In this document: one piece after another, positions 1 to 8,197 of the stretch
How the letters are laid out: every line of letters starts with the position of its first letter
How positions within the stretch are numbered: position 1 is the stretch's first letter
Origin: CAWCUU01 sp963798855
GTDB taxonomy: Bacteria; Gemmatimonadota; Gemmatimonadetes; Longimicrobiales; RSA9
Length of the DNA: 64,000 nt
Assembly (NCBI GenBank): GCA_963798855.1
Contig: CAWCUU010000001.1
Coordinates: 186,001 to 250,000, forward strand
Reading direction: 5' to 3'
The notes under the pieces: generated by a model
The model's database searches: none
What the model saw: the letters and a program-made list of their open reading frames with translations, nothing else
Told to the model about the DNA's origin: nothing
Program-made: the position numbers and the translations under genes

Positions 1-104
1 CTGGCGTAGGCTGGGGTGAGCGGCGGTAGCGCGAACCGGCACCGACCCCATTGTCCGGAGCGCGAAAACAGCGGGACCGGTATCGGTATCATTGAGGGCA
101 GCGC

Positions 105-1343
105 ATGCTGAGGATCCGCACGGAAGATTTGGCCGCGCTCGTGCGCCCCCTCGACGAGCGGGAGATCGCGCGGGCGCGTGCCGACCTCGAGTCGCTCGCC
201 CACCCGCGGCTCACCGGCAGCGATGGGGCGCGACACGTCGACCGGCTGCTGCGCAAGCGCTTCTCGCGGCTGGGCTACGAGATCCGCGAGCTGCCCTTCG
301 AGTTCTCCGGCTGGGTCGGCCGCTTCGGAGCCCCGGCGGCCGGGGGCGTGTTGCTCGCCGGAGTCCTCACCGGGATGACGCTGCTGTTCGCCGATCTGCC
401 GCTCGGCAGCGTGATCGCGCTCGGGGCGACGACGCTTCTGCTCGCCTGCATGACCCTCTTCGCGCTGCCGGCCGTGCGCGCGCTGCCGTGGGGCCGTGAG
501 ACGGGCGTGAACTGGCTCGTCGCGCGACCGGGCGTGCGACCCCGTTTCATCGTCGCGGCGCACCGCGACACGAAATCCCAGCCGGTCTCGACCTACGTGC
601 GAGCCGGTGCGGTGCTCGGGGGCGCCGGGGCGCTGCTGCTCCTGCTGCTTCTGGCGGTCCTCTACCTGTTCGTACCCTTCGTCCTATGGACGCCGCTGAT
701 CGCGATCATCGGCGCGGTAGCCGTTGCGGCGGCGATCGTGCTGCTCGCATGCTCGGCCGGCAACGACTCTCCGGGCGCGCTCGACAACGCCAGTGGGCTC
801 GCCGCGCTGCTCGGCGTCGCGGAGCGGATGTCCAAGGACGCGACGGTCGCGTTCCTGCTCACGGACGCAGAGGAGCTCGGACTGGCCGGCGCTCAGGCGG
901 TGGCGCCGGAGCTGCCGCGGGTCGAGGGGCTGATCAATCTCGATGGCCTCGACGACGAAGGACCCTTCCATCTGATCGAGCGGCACGGCTGGCTTCGTCC
1001 CAAAGGCATCGCGCCGAACCTCGCCGCGCCGCTGCTCGCAGCGGCCGACAGGCTGCACCTGTCCGTCGTCCGCCGGAACCTCCCGGCCGGACTGCTCGTG
1101 GACAGCGTCGCATTCGTCCGCGCCAAGCTCCCGGCCGTCACGCTGATGCGAGGCACGACGGATTCGCTGCGCCGGGTACACCGGCCAGCCGACTCCGCGT
1201 CGCGGATCCGCGGCGACGGTGTGATCGCGACGATCGCGCTTCTCGACGGGGCGCTGGCCGTGCTCCGGTCTCCCGCTCCGCCGCACGAGCCGGTGCTGCC
1301 GGAAGGGCTCCGGCGCGGCCGCGACGCGGCACGCGGACGATAG
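105..1343 (+). CDS. Membrane-embedded M28-family zinc peptidase
   Basis: The 412-residue product looks like an M28 (aminopeptidase Y/glutamate carboxypeptidase) metallopeptidase carrying membrane segments inside the fold. Visible candidate zinc ligands are AHRDTKS (about residues 152-158), ALDNASG (D227), TDAEELGL (E256/E257), NLDGLDDE (about 281) and RRVHRPADS near 355. Hydrophobic stretches at about 80-122 and 168-216 suggest four transmembrane helices, which ordinary secreted M28 enzymes lack. The ATG start follows TTGAGGG-like purines. The first 104 bases of the window hold no other gene. Substrate is unknown. It precedes purA by 168 bases that contain a promoter-like sequence, so the two are probably separate units. 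The family assignment is good; the activity is inferred from the ligand pattern. Confidence 0.75.
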   Translation: MLRIRTEDLAALVRPLDEREIARARADLESLAHPRLTGSDGARHVDRLLRKRFSRLGYEIRELPFEFSGWVGRFGAPAAGGVLLAGVLTGMTLLFADLPLGSVIALGATTLLLACMTLFALPAVRALPWGRETGVNWLVARPGVRPRFIVAAHRDTKSQPVSTYVRAGAVLGGAGALLLLLLLAVLYLFVPFVLWTPLIAIIGAVAVAAAIVLLACSAGNDSPGALDNASGLAALLGVAERMSKDATVAFLLTDAEELGLAGAQAVAPELPRVEGLINLDGLDDEGPFHLIERHGWLRPKGIAPNLAAPLLAAADRLHLSVVRRNLPAGLLVDSVAFVRAKLPAVTLMRGTTDSLRRVHRPADSASRIRGDGVIATIALLDGALAVLRSPAPPHEPVLPEGLRRGRDAARGR

Positions 1344-1378
1344 TCGAACGCGCACCCGCGCTCCGCGCGCCGTCGGAT

Positions 1379-1407
1379 TTGCTGCCCGAGGTGCACCGGG
1401 GTACACT
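1379..1407 (+). promoter_or_regulatory. Candidate sigma70 promoter for purA
   Basis: TTGCTG at 1379-1384 is followed after 17 bases by TACACT at 1402-1407, a good match to housekeeping -35/-10 hexamers. Predicted transcription start is near 1414, leaving a leader of about 98 bases before purA. The leader contains a short GGTCC/GGACC stem. No riboswitch was recognised. Confidence 0.5.
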
Positions 1408-1511
1408 GAACGCTCACACCACGCAGTCGGCCCACCCCAGCAGGTCCTGACGGACCGGAGTGCGGCCATGCGTGGCGCGTTCGGGCCAACGCAGGAGAAC
1501 GCCGGGAGCGG

Positions 1512-2798
1512 ATGAACGAACATCGCTGCCTCGTCATCGTCGGATCGCAGTGGGGCGATGAGGGCAAGGGGAAGATCGTAGACGTGCTCGCCGAGGAAGC
1601 GGACATCGTCGCCCGCTACCAGGGTGGCGCCAACGCGGGCCACACGGTGCACGTCGGGGCGGAGGAGTTCGTGCTGCACCAGATCCCCTCGGGCATCCTG
1701 CACGAAGGAAAGCGCTGCCTGCTCGGCAACGGCGTGGTCCTCGATGTGGAGCAGTTCTTCGAGGAGCTGGATGCGCTGGCGAAGCGAGGGATCGACGCCC
1801 GTGCACGGATCGGCGTCAGCGGCCGCGCCCACCTCCTCCTCGAGTACCACAAGCAGCTGGACCTCGCCAGCGAGACGCGGCTCGGCGAGGCTCGCATCGG
1901 CACGACGGGGAAGGGGATCGGCCCCGCCTACGAGGACAAGATCGCCCGCGCGGGCGTGCGCGCCGGCGATCTGCGCGATCCCCACCACGCCGCGGTGCGC
2001 ATCCGCCAGGGCGCGCTGAGGGCACGCGAGCGGCTGCGCTGCGCCGACGGCGAAGGGGAAATCGACGTCGACCACGCCGTGAGTCGCACGCTGGAGCTCC
2101 GGGAGCGGCTGCTCCCCCTCCTCACGGACGTCGGGCGCGAGATCGCGAGCGCGCTCGCCGCCGGCCGGCGAGTGCTGCTCGAGGGCGCCCAGGGGGCGCT
2201 CCTCGATGTGGACCACGGCACCTACCCGTTCGTCACGTCATCCACGACGACCGCCGGCGGGGCGGCAACCGGCGTCGGCATCGGACCCACCGCGATCGAC
2301 GGCGTGCTCGGCGTCGTCAAGGCATATACGACCCGCGTGGGCAGCGGCCCGCTGCCGACCGAGCTGCACGATGAGCTCGGCGAGCGGCTCCGCGAGATCG
2401 GGGGCGAATACGGCGCGACGACCGGGCGGCCGCGGCGCTGCGGCTGGTTCGACGCCGTCGTCGTCCGCTACGCCGCGCGCGTGAACGGGCTCACCGGTCT
2501 CGCGCTGACGAAGCTCGATGTGCTCGACACCCTTCCCGAAATCCGGATCTGCACCGGCTACCGGCTGCCCGAGGGGGACCTCAGCGACTTCCCGGACGAC
2601 CCGTCCCTCCTGGAGGACGCGACCCCGGTCTACGAGACCCTGCCCGGCTGGAGTGAGAAGACTTCGTCGGCGCGCGCCTTCGGCGAGCTACCCCGCCGCG
2701 CCCGCGACTACCTCGCCCGCCTCGAGGAGGTCACGGGCGTGCCGATACGCTACGTCTCCGTCGGGACGGAGAGGGAGCAGATCATCCGGGTGGGGTGA
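1512..2798 (+). CDS. purA: Adenylosuccinate synthetase
   Basis: This enzyme joins IMP and aspartate using GTP to form adenylosuccinate, the first committed step from IMP to AMP in the cytoplasm. The 428-residue length matches the family. The N-terminal GSQWGDEGKGK motif (P-loop-like, residues 11-21), the GANAGHTV segment, GTTGKGIGPAYEDK, and the C-terminal IRYVSVGTER region are all present. The ATG is preceded by GGGAGCGG. A promoter-like pair lies about 105-130 bases upstream. The gene ends close to a palindromic hairpin. There is no other purine gene nearby, so it is probably a single-gene transcript. Identification is secure. Confidence 0.98.
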   Translation: MNEHRCLVIVGSQWGDEGKGKIVDVLAEEADIVARYQGGANAGHTVHVGAEEFVLHQIPSGILHEGKRCLLGNGVVLDVEQFFEELDALAKRGIDARARIGVSGRAHLLLEYHKQLDLASETRLGEARIGTTGKGIGPAYEDKIARAGVRAGDLRDPHHAAVRIRQGALRARERLRCADGEGEIDVDHAVSRTLELRERLLPLLTDVGREIASALAAGRRVLLEGAQGALLDVDHGTYPFVTSSTTTAGGAATGVGIGPTAIDGVLGVVKAYTTRVGSGPLPTELHDELGERLREIGGEYGATTGRPRRCGWFDAVVVRYAARVNGLTGLALTKLDVLDTLPEIRICTGYRLPEGDLSDFPDDPSLLEDATPVYETLPGWSEKTSSARAFGELPRRARDYLARLEEVTGVPIRYVSVGTEREQIIRVG

Positions 2799-2806
2799 AG
2801 CACGGG

Positions 2807-2839
2807 ACGGGATCCCGAGGGCGCACGTCGGGATCCCGT
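2807..2839 (+). terminator. Possible terminator hairpin after purA
   Basis: ACGGGATCCCG (2807-2817) pairs perfectly with CGGGATCCCGT (2829-2839) across an 11-base loop. The downstream sequence GGTCGGCTCTTTCC is only weakly T-rich, so a rho-independent terminator is plausible but not certain. Each arm itself contains the palindrome GGGATCCC. It sits between purA and the convergent lipoprotein gene. Confidence 0.45.
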
Positions 2840-2902
2840 GGTCGGCTCTTTCCGCCGCGAAGGCTCGGCCCCGCCACACACGGCGGGAGGCCGACCGTCG
2901 TC

Positions 2903-3286
2903 TCAGCTCGATTGGCAGAGTACCCGGACGCCGATCGGGTCGCGGCCGCTCAGGGTGGCCGTATAGGGCTCGGCGTTCGCGGTCGCCGACAGCGATCCCT
3001 TCCGCGTCGGGTGCTTCAGTGCCGACTGGAGGGTGGGCTGCTGGTTGACGTCGTCGACCTCGATGTAGGTCACCGACAGATCGGACCAGCTCACCAGCAC
3101 GTCATAGGTGCCGGCGCCGGTCGGCGAGTACCTGCAGGAGGCCGTGGGTGTGGGTGCGGCCAGCACGCTCACGCCGGCGGCGGGCGCGGCCGCGCCTTCC
3201 TCCGGCGACGTCACGGATCCGTCGGAGCAGGCGCCGAGCAGCCAGGCCACGCCCCCGAGCAGCAGGTAGTGCGTCACGCGTGTCAT
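2903..3286 (-). CDS. Small exported lipoprotein, unknown function
   Basis: A 127-residue protein with a short positively charged start, a hydrophobic segment and the lipobox LLGAC (cysteine about residue 20), so a signal-peptidase II lipoprotein is likely. The following SDGSVTSPEEGAAAPAAG is a low-complexity tether. The remainder, about 75 residues, contains three cysteine-bearing or beta-strand-like stretches (SCRYSPTG, YDVLVSWSD, IGVRVLCQ) suggestive of a small beta-sandwich (fibronectin-III-like), but no family is recognised. It is convergent with purA and divergent from ffh. No other gene appears linked to it. Confidence 0.6.
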   Translation of the reverse strand: MTRVTHYLLLGGVAWLLGACSDGSVTSPEEGAAAPAAGVSVLAAPTPTASCRYSPTGAGTYDVLVSWSDLSVTYIEVDDVNQQPTLQSALKHPTRKGSLSATANAEPYTATLSGRDPIGVRVLCQSS

Positions 3287-3452
3287 CGCTCACCTCCGGA
3301 CAGAGCACAGGGGGTCGCGGCACGCGGATTCGATACGCCCCCATTGTTCCTTCATACGCAGTTCCTGCCTCAGACCCGACATCGGGCGGCAGACGGACGG
3401 AGGTCCCCCGCGCCCGCGAATCGCCCCTGCCCCCGCGCCCCCCTCCCGCGCC

Positions 3453-3481
3453 TTGAGCGCCACCTCGTCTTCCCTTATCTT
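3453..3481 (+). promoter_or_regulatory. Candidate promoter for the ffh-rpsP block
   Basis: TTGAGC (3453-3458), 17-base spacer, TATCTT (3476-3481). Predicted start is near 3488, about 30 bases before the ffh ATG. The TATCTT -10 recurs at two other gene starts in the window (36647 and 52348), which supports its being a real promoter element. Confidence 0.5.
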
Positions 3482-3517
3482 TGAAGGCTTTCGCACGGAC
3501 CTTCGCGCCGGAGCCCG

Positions 3518-4894
3518 ATGTTCGAGGAGCTCTCCGAAAAGCTGGATGGCGTACTGAGCCGCTTCAAGCAACGCGGCGTGCTGACGGAGCCCATGATCCG
3601 TGAGGGGCTCCGCGAGGTGCGACGGGTGCTGCTGGAGGCGGACGTCAACTACAGGCTGACGCGCGAGTTCCTGTCGCGTGTCGAGGAGCGGGCGCTCGAA
3701 GAGCAGGTCGTGAAGTCGGTGTCGCCGGGACAGCAGGTCGTGAAGGTCGTGCACGACGAGCTGGTGCACCTGCTCGGTGAGGAGCGAGGGGGCCTGGCGA
3801 CGGCGGCGGTGGGCCCCACGATCGTCCTGCTGGTGGGGCTGCAGGGATCGGGCAAGACGACGACGGCGGCGAAGCTGGCGAAGCGGCTCGAGCGTGAGGG
3901 GAAAAAGCCGCTGCTGGCTGCGCTGGACGTCTACCGTCCGGCCGCGATCGAGCAGCTGGAGCAGCTCGGCAGGCAGATCAGCGTGCCCGTGTTCGCGGAC
4001 CGCAAGGAGAAGGACGTGGCGGCGCTGGCGCGGCGCGCCGTGGAGCGGGCGGAGTCGGAGCGGCGGCGGGCGGTCGTGCTGGACACGGCGGGTCGGCTGC
4101 AGATCGACGAGGCGCTGATGGATGAGCTGCGCCGCGTGCGCGCCGCGGTGCAGCCGACGGAGACGCTGCTCGTCGTGGACGGGATGATCGGCCAGGAGGC
4201 GGTGCGGATCGCCGAAGGGTTCGGCGAGGCCTTGGGTCTGACGGGCGTGATCCTGACGAAGATGGATGGCGACGCGCGCGGTGGCGCCGCGCTGTCCATC
4301 CGCGGCACGACGGGAGTGCCGATCAAGTTCCTCGGTGTCGGTGAGCGGGCGGACGGCCTCGAGGTGTTCGATCCGTCGCGCATGGCCGACCGCATTCTGC
4401 AGCGGGGCGATGTCGTCGGGCTGGTGGAGAAGGCGCAGGAGGCGCTGCAGCACGAGGAGGCGCAGCGGGTCGAGCGGAAGGTCGCGAAGGAGGGGAAGTT
4501 CGATCTGGAGGACTTCCTCACGATGATGCGACAGCTGCAGAAGCTCGGTCCGTTGGAAGGGCTTCTGAAGATGGTGCCGGGGGTCAACTCCAAGATGCTG
4601 AAGCAGGCGAACATGGACCCGCGGCGCATAAAGCACGTGGAGGCGATCATCCTGTCGATGACGCCGCAGGAGCGGGAGAAGCCGCAGATCCTGAACGGCT
4701 CCAGACGGGCGCGGATCGCGCGCGGCTCGGGTCGGCCGGTCTCGGAGGTCAACCGGCTGATGAAGCAGTTCCAGGACATGCAGAAGATGATGAAGCAGAT
4801 GCGGAAGCTGGGGCTCGGGCAAGGGCGGGGGCGTGGGCTGGGTGGGCTCGGCGGGCTACCGGGGATCGGCGGGATGCCGGGGCCGTTCGGGTGA
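3518..4894 (+). CDS. ffh: Signal recognition particle GTPase Ffh (SRP54)
   Basis: Ffh binds signal sequences of nascent membrane and secreted proteins and, with SRP RNA and FtsY, delivers ribosomes to the translocon. The 458 residues contain the helical N domain, a GTPase P-loop GLQGSGKTT (108-116), the ALDVYRPAA and LDTAGRLQID motifs, TKMDGDARGG, and the M domain. The C terminus is methionine-rich then glycine-rich (QDMQKMMKQMRKLG followed by Gly/Leu/Pro repeats), typical of SRP54. The ATG is the first plausible start downstream of a promoter-like pair. It heads the conserved ffh-rpsP-rimM-trmD-rplS order. No SRP RNA gene was found in this window. Confidence 0.98.
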   Translation: MFEELSEKLDGVLSRFKQRGVLTEPMIREGLREVRRVLLEADVNYRLTREFLSRVEERALEEQVVKSVSPGQQVVKVVHDELVHLLGEERGGLATAAVGPTIVLLVGLQGSGKTTTAAKLAKRLEREGKKPLLAALDVYRPAAIEQLEQLGRQISVPVFADRKEKDVAALARRAVERAESERRRAVVLDTAGRLQIDEALMDELRRVRAAVQPTETLLVVDGMIGQEAVRIAEGFGEALGLTGVILTKMDGDARGGAALSIRGTTGVPIKFLGVGERADGLEVFDPSRMADRILQRGDVVGLVEKAQEALQHEEAQRVERKVAKEGKFDLEDFLTMMRQLQKLGPLEGLLKMVPGVNSKMLKQANMDPRRIKHVEAIILSMTPQEREKPQILNGSRRARIARGSGRPVSEVNRLMKQFQDMQKMMKQMRKLGLGQGRGRGLGGLGGLPGIGGMPGPFG

Positions 4895-4963
4895 GATCCG
4901 CGCGAGGAATGACCTTCGACTCTGCAACGGCGCCGTAGGCGCCAGAAACCAGGACGTTCGACG

Positions 4964-5665
4964 ATGTCCGTACGGATCCGACTCCGGCGAGTGGGCCGGA
5001 AGAAGCAGCCGAGCTATCGAGTCGTCATCGCCGACCGCGCGGCGGCCCGCGACGGCGCTTACATCGAGGCGATCGGCTTCTACAACCCTCGCGGTGAGCC
5101 GGCGCAGCTGAGGCTCGACCTCGAGCGCGTGGACTACTGGCTCGGCCAGGGCGCCGAGCCGTCCACCACCGTGCACGACCTGATCCTGAAGGCGCGCAAG
5201 GGCGGCGACCCGAAGGTCGCGCTGGTCACCGCGCAGCCGCAGCCGCCGGCTGCCGAGCCGCCGCCGAAGCGCGGCGCGACGGCCCGGCCTGCAGCCCCTG
5301 CCGAGCCGACAGGTGAGACGGAGGCGAAGGCGAGTCCCGAGGTCGGCAACGCGGCGATCGAGGGGGCGGAGCCCGCCGAGACGATGAAGGTGCCCGCGAA
5401 GCCGGGGAGCCGGGGTCGCGGCAGGAGCGCCGGTGAGGCGACGGCGGAGGGCGCGGCCGAGGCGGGACCGGCGACGGGCGGCGCTTCCGTGGACGCCGAT
5501 GCGCCCGCGGGAACGCAGGAGATCGGCGGGGCCGACGCAGCGCAGGAGGCGGCGGCGACGGCCACCACCGAGGGGGCGACCAGGGAGGTCGCCGCCGCCG
5601 AGGCCGCCGCGGAAGAGTCCGAGGCCGCGGAGCCGTCGCCCGAAGAGGAGCAGGAGAAGGAGTAG
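4964..5665 (+). CDS. rpsP: 30S ribosomal protein S16 with long C-terminal extension
   Basis: Residues 1 to about 85 are a clear S16 (SVRIRLRRVGRKKQPSYRVV, GFYNPRG, ERVDYWLGQGA), a small-subunit protein needed for 30S assembly. Family members usually have about 80-100 residues; this one has 233. The extra 148 residues are Ala-, Glu-, Pro- and Thr-rich, low complexity and probably disordered (ending EEEQEKE). No stop codon or start codon with a ribosome site suggests a separate gene in the tail. It lies 69 bases after ffh, with a GGCGCC-GTA-GGCGCC hairpin between (4929-4943), and 3 bases before rimM. The KH-domain gene often found between rpsP and rimM is absent. Core identity is certain; the tail's role is unknown. 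Confidence 0.95.
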   Translation: MSVRIRLRRVGRKKQPSYRVVIADRAAARDGAYIEAIGFYNPRGEPAQLRLDLERVDYWLGQGAEPSTTVHDLILKARKGGDPKVALVTAQPQPPAAEPPPKRGATARPAAPAEPTGETEAKASPEVGNAAIEGAEPAETMKVPAKPGSRGRGRSAGEATAEGAAEAGPATGGASVDADAPAGTQEIGGADAAQEAAATATTEGATREVAAAEAAAEESEAAEPSPEEEQEKE

Positions 5666-5668
5666 CCC

Positions 5669-6220
5669 GTGTCCGGGTCGGCGGCTTCGGCGGGCGGTGA
5701 GCCGGCGCTGCTGACCGTGGCCCGGGTGCGACGCGCGCACGGCATCCACGGAGAGGTGCTGGTCGAGTCGCTGACGGATCGGCCGGACACGGTGCTGGCG
5801 CCGGGCCGCTCGCTGCGGCTCGACGCCGCGGCCGACGAGGAGCCGGGCAATGTGCTGATCGACGAGGCCCGACCGCACAAGGGCGGTCTGATCCTGCGGC
5901 TGCGCGGCGTCGAGAGCCGTAGCGCCGCGGAGAGGCTCGCGGGGCGCGAGCTGTTGACCAGGCTGGAGGATCTAGAGCCGCTCGCGGAGGGCGAGGTCTT
6001 CTACCACGACCTGATCGGGCTCGCGGTCGTTCTCGCCGGCGACGGGTCCACGGTCGGAACGGTGCGACGCATCTTCGAGGCGCGGCCGGCCGACCTGCTG
6101 GAGGTGCGCATGGGAGATCGGCTCGTCCTGGTGCCGTTCGACCGCAGCATCGTCCGGGATGTGGACCTCGACGGTGGCCGCATCGTGATCGATCCGCCGG
6201 AGGGGCTGCTGGATCTTTAG
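5669..6220 (+). CDS. rimM: Ribosome maturation factor RimM
   Basis: RimM assists 16S rRNA processing and assembly of the 30S head around S19. The 183-residue protein has the N-terminal RimM barrel (TVARVRRAHGIHGEV, LRLRGVESRSAAERLAG) and a C-terminal PRC-barrel half (EGEVFYHDLIGLAV, DLLEVR, LVPFDRSIVRDVDLDGGRI). It starts with GTG three bases after the rpsP stop; the GGAGAAGGAG end of rpsP serves as ribosome-binding site. Gene order and length agree with the family, so it should be translated together with rpsP. Confidence 0.95.
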   Translation: MSGSAASAGGEPALLTVARVRRAHGIHGEVLVESLTDRPDTVLAPGRSLRLDAAADEEPGNVLIDEARPHKGGLILRLRGVESRSAAERLAGRELLTRLEDLEPLAEGEVFYHDLIGLAVVLAGDGSTVGTVRRIFEARPADLLEVRMGDRLVLVPFDRSIVRDVDLDGGRIVIDPPEGLLDL

Positions 6221-6230
6221 CGCCTGCGGC

Positions 6231-6306
6231 GGGCGCGGCCTTTTGGCCGGGCGCCGGCTGCGCCGGGGCGCCGCCTGCGCCGGGGCGCGGCCTTCTGGCC
6301 GGGGCG
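6231..6306. repeat. GC-rich intergenic hairpin repeats upstream of trmD
   Basis: The 139-base rimM-trmD gap contains two near-identical units, GGGCGCGGCCTTTTGGCCGG (from 6231) and GGGCGCGGCCTTCTGGCCGG (from 6283). Each contains a GGCC-TTnT-GGCC inverted repeat. Between and after them lie further TGCGCCGGGGCGC repeats. Such a spacer inside an otherwise tight ribosomal operon is unusual. Similar GC-rich repeated spacers follow rnhB (8198-8285) and precede the symporter (57867-57900). Confidence 0.7.
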
Positions 6307-6359
6307 ACCTGGCGGTCGGAAGCCGCCTTCGGCGGGGTGCCGCTTCGCGGGGAGGGGAG

Positions 6360-7058
6360 ATGAGGGTCAACATTTTGACGATCTTCCCTTCGTTCTTCGA
6401 GGCGCCGCTGTCACTGAGCATCCCGGCGCGGGCGGCGCAGGCGGGGCTGGTGGAGTACCGGGTCGTGGACCTGCGGGAGTTCACGCACGACCGGCATCGC
6501 ACGGTGGACGACACGCCGTACGGGGGCGGTGCGGGGATGGTGATGAAGCCGGAGCCGTTCTTCGAGGCGGTGGAATCGATCGCGCCGAGTGGGCCGATCG
6601 TGTTGCTGTCGGCGCGGGGCCGGCGATTCGGGCACGACGACGCGGTGCGCTTCGCGGTCGAGGATGAGCTGACGCTGCTCTGCGGCCACTACAAGGACGT
6701 GGACCAGCGGGTGGCGGAGGCGCTGGCGACGGCGGAGCTCTCGCTCGGCGACTTCGTGCTGAGTGGAGGCGAGGTCGCGGCGCTCGCGATGACGGACGCC
6801 GTGGTGCGGCTGTTGCCGGGCGCGCTCGGGGCGCACGAGTCGGCGGCGAGCGACTCGTTTTACGACGAGGGACTGCTCAGCCCACCGTCGTACACGCGGC
6901 CGGCCGAGTACCGCGGAATGGGCGTGCCGGAGGTGCTGCTGTCCGGTGACCACGCGCGGATCGAGACGTGGCGGCGCGAGCAGTCGGAGCGGTTGACGCG
7001 GCAGCGCAGGCCGGATCTTTGGCGGCGCCACCAGGCCGGCGGTGACGAAGGGGATTGA
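6360..7058 (+). CDS. trmD: tRNA (guanine-N1)-methyltransferase TrmD
   Basis: TrmD methylates G37 of tRNAs with SAM to prevent frameshifting. The chosen ATG (MRVNILTIFPSFFE) is preceded by GGGGAGGGGAG; an upstream in-frame ATG would add 39 residues of low-complexity GC-repeat translation and is rejected. The 232 residues show the SPOUT trefoil-knot motifs: YGGGAGMVMKPEP, LLSARGRRF, LLCGHYKDVDQRV, LGDFVLSGGEVAAL, and SPPSYTRPAEYRGMGVPEVLLSGDH. It is separated from rimM by a repeat-filled spacer and is followed by rplS after 77 bases. Identity is secure. Confidence 0.97.
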   Translation: MRVNILTIFPSFFEAPLSLSIPARAAQAGLVEYRVVDLREFTHDRHRTVDDTPYGGGAGMVMKPEPFFEAVESIAPSGPIVLLSARGRRFGHDDAVRFAVEDELTLLCGHYKDVDQRVAEALATAELSLGDFVLSGGEVAALAMTDAVVRLLPGALGAHESAASDSFYDEGLLSPPSYTRPAEYRGMGVPEVLLSGDHARIETWRREQSERLTRQRRPDLWRRHQAGGDEGD

Positions 7059-7135
7059 CAGGCGACGTCGCCTGTAGAGCTTTCAGGCGCGGACGGAGCG
7101 CGATTCGCGGGGCGATGCCCCCGCAGGAGGCGACA

Positions 7136-7477
7136 ATGGACGTTCTTCAGCAGGTACAGAAGGAGCAACACCGCGAGGATCTGCCGAGCTTCGCGCCCGG
7201 CGACACGCTGCGAGTGAGCGTGCGGGTGCGCGAGGGCGAGAAGGAGCGGATCCAGGTGTTCGAGGGCGTCTGCATCGCCCGCAAGGGCGCGGGCGTCAGC
7301 GAGACGTTCACCGTTCGCAAGGTTTCAGCGGGGATCGGCGTGGAGCGCGTCTTCCCCGTACACGCGCCGGTCGTGGACGGGATCAAGGTGGTCCGGGAGG
7401 GTCGCGTCCGCCGCGCGAAGCTGTACTACCTGCGCGAGCGGCGCGGCAAAAAGGCGAGGATCCGCGAGAAGCGGTAG
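7136..7477 (+). CDS. rplS: 50S ribosomal protein L19
   Basis: L19 sits at the 30S-50S interface. The start ATG at 7136 (MDVLQQVQKEQ) has an ideal GCAGGAGG upstream; the longer in-frame reading that overlaps trmD lacks similarity and is rejected. The 113 residues contain the family signatures LPSFAPGDTLRVSV, RIQVFEGVCIARKGAG, ETFTVRKVSAGIGVERVFP and KLYYLRERRGKKARIRE. It follows trmD and precedes rnhB by 27 bases, the standard order. Confidence 0.97.
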   Translation: MDVLQQVQKEQHREDLPSFAPGDTLRVSVRVREGEKERIQVFEGVCIARKGAGVSETFTVRKVSAGIGVERVFPVHAPVVDGIKVVREGRVRRAKLYYLRERRGKKARIREKR

Positions 7478-7504
7478 GCGTTTCCGGCCGGGGCTCGCAC
7501 CGCC

Positions 7505-8182
7505 GTGGCGGAGCGCGACAGGAAGGCGCGTCGGCGCCGCAACGCGCAGCGCCGCGAGCGCTACCGGCTGACGAAGCTGCTCGAGCTCGAGCGCTCCATG
7601 TGGGCGGGCGGGCTCGTGCGCGTGGCCGGTGTGGACGAGGCCGGCCGTGGCCCGCTGGCCGGACCGGTGGTCGCGGCGGCCGTGATCTTTCCTCCCGATT
7701 GCCGGGGCATCCCCCGCGTCGACGACTCGAAGAAACTGGACGGGCAGCTCCGAACCGAGCTCGCTGTCGAGATCCGCTCCCGCGCCATCTGCTGGGCCGT
7801 CGGTGCCGCGAGCGCTCGGGAGATCGACCGGATCAACATTCTGAGAGCGAGCCACCTCGCGATGCGGCGAGCCATCGCCCGACTCGGTGAGGTCCCCGAG
7901 CACCTTATCGTGGACGGTCTTCCCGTCGCCGAGCTAGGTGAGGGACATACCGCGGTCGTCGACGGCGACGCGCTCGTGCATTGCGTCGCCTGCGCCTCGA
8001 TTCTCGCCAAGGTCACCCGCGACCGGCTGATGCACCGCCTCGCGCCCCGTTACCCCGGCTACGGCTGGGAGACGAACGTCGGCTACAGCACGCCCGAGCA
8101 CAAACGCGCGATCCTCGATCTCGGTCCGACGCCCCACCACCGGATGAGCTTCACGCCCCTGCAGTACCGGCTCGAGCTCTAG
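7505..8182 (+). CDS. rnhB: Ribonuclease HII
   Basis: RNase HII removes RNA (including single ribonucleotides) from RNA/DNA hybrids during replication. The GTG start lies 27 bases after rplS. The 225 residues carry an Arg-rich N-terminal extension of about 35 residues, then VAGVDEAGRGPLAGPVVAAA with the catalytic Asp-Glu pair, DDSKKLD, LIVDGLP, SILAKVTRDRLM with the metal-binding Asp, and YGWETNVGYSTPEH. The last gene of the ffh-rnhB block; a GC-rich hairpin and direct repeats follow it. Confidence 0.96.
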   Translation: MAERDRKARRRRNAQRRERYRLTKLLELERSMWAGGLVRVAGVDEAGRGPLAGPVVAAAVIFPPDCRGIPRVDDSKKLDGQLRTELAVEIRSRAICWAVGAASAREIDRINILRASHLAMRRAIARLGEVPEHLIVDGLPVAELGEGHTAVVDGDALVHCVACASILAKVTRDRLMHRLAPRYPGYGWETNVGYSTPEHKRAILDLGPTPHHRMSFTPLQYRLEL

Positions 8183-8197
8183 AGCGCCCGCTGCGCG

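Noticed and set aside
1344..1511. Riboswitch ahead of purA
   Set aside because: Only a short GGTCC/GGACC stem is visible; no purine-riboswitch core or other recognised aptamer.
5473..5665. A separate small gene inside the S16 tail (or a missing KhpA)
   Set aside because: No start codon with ribosome site in the tail, and the sequence is low complexity without KH motifs.
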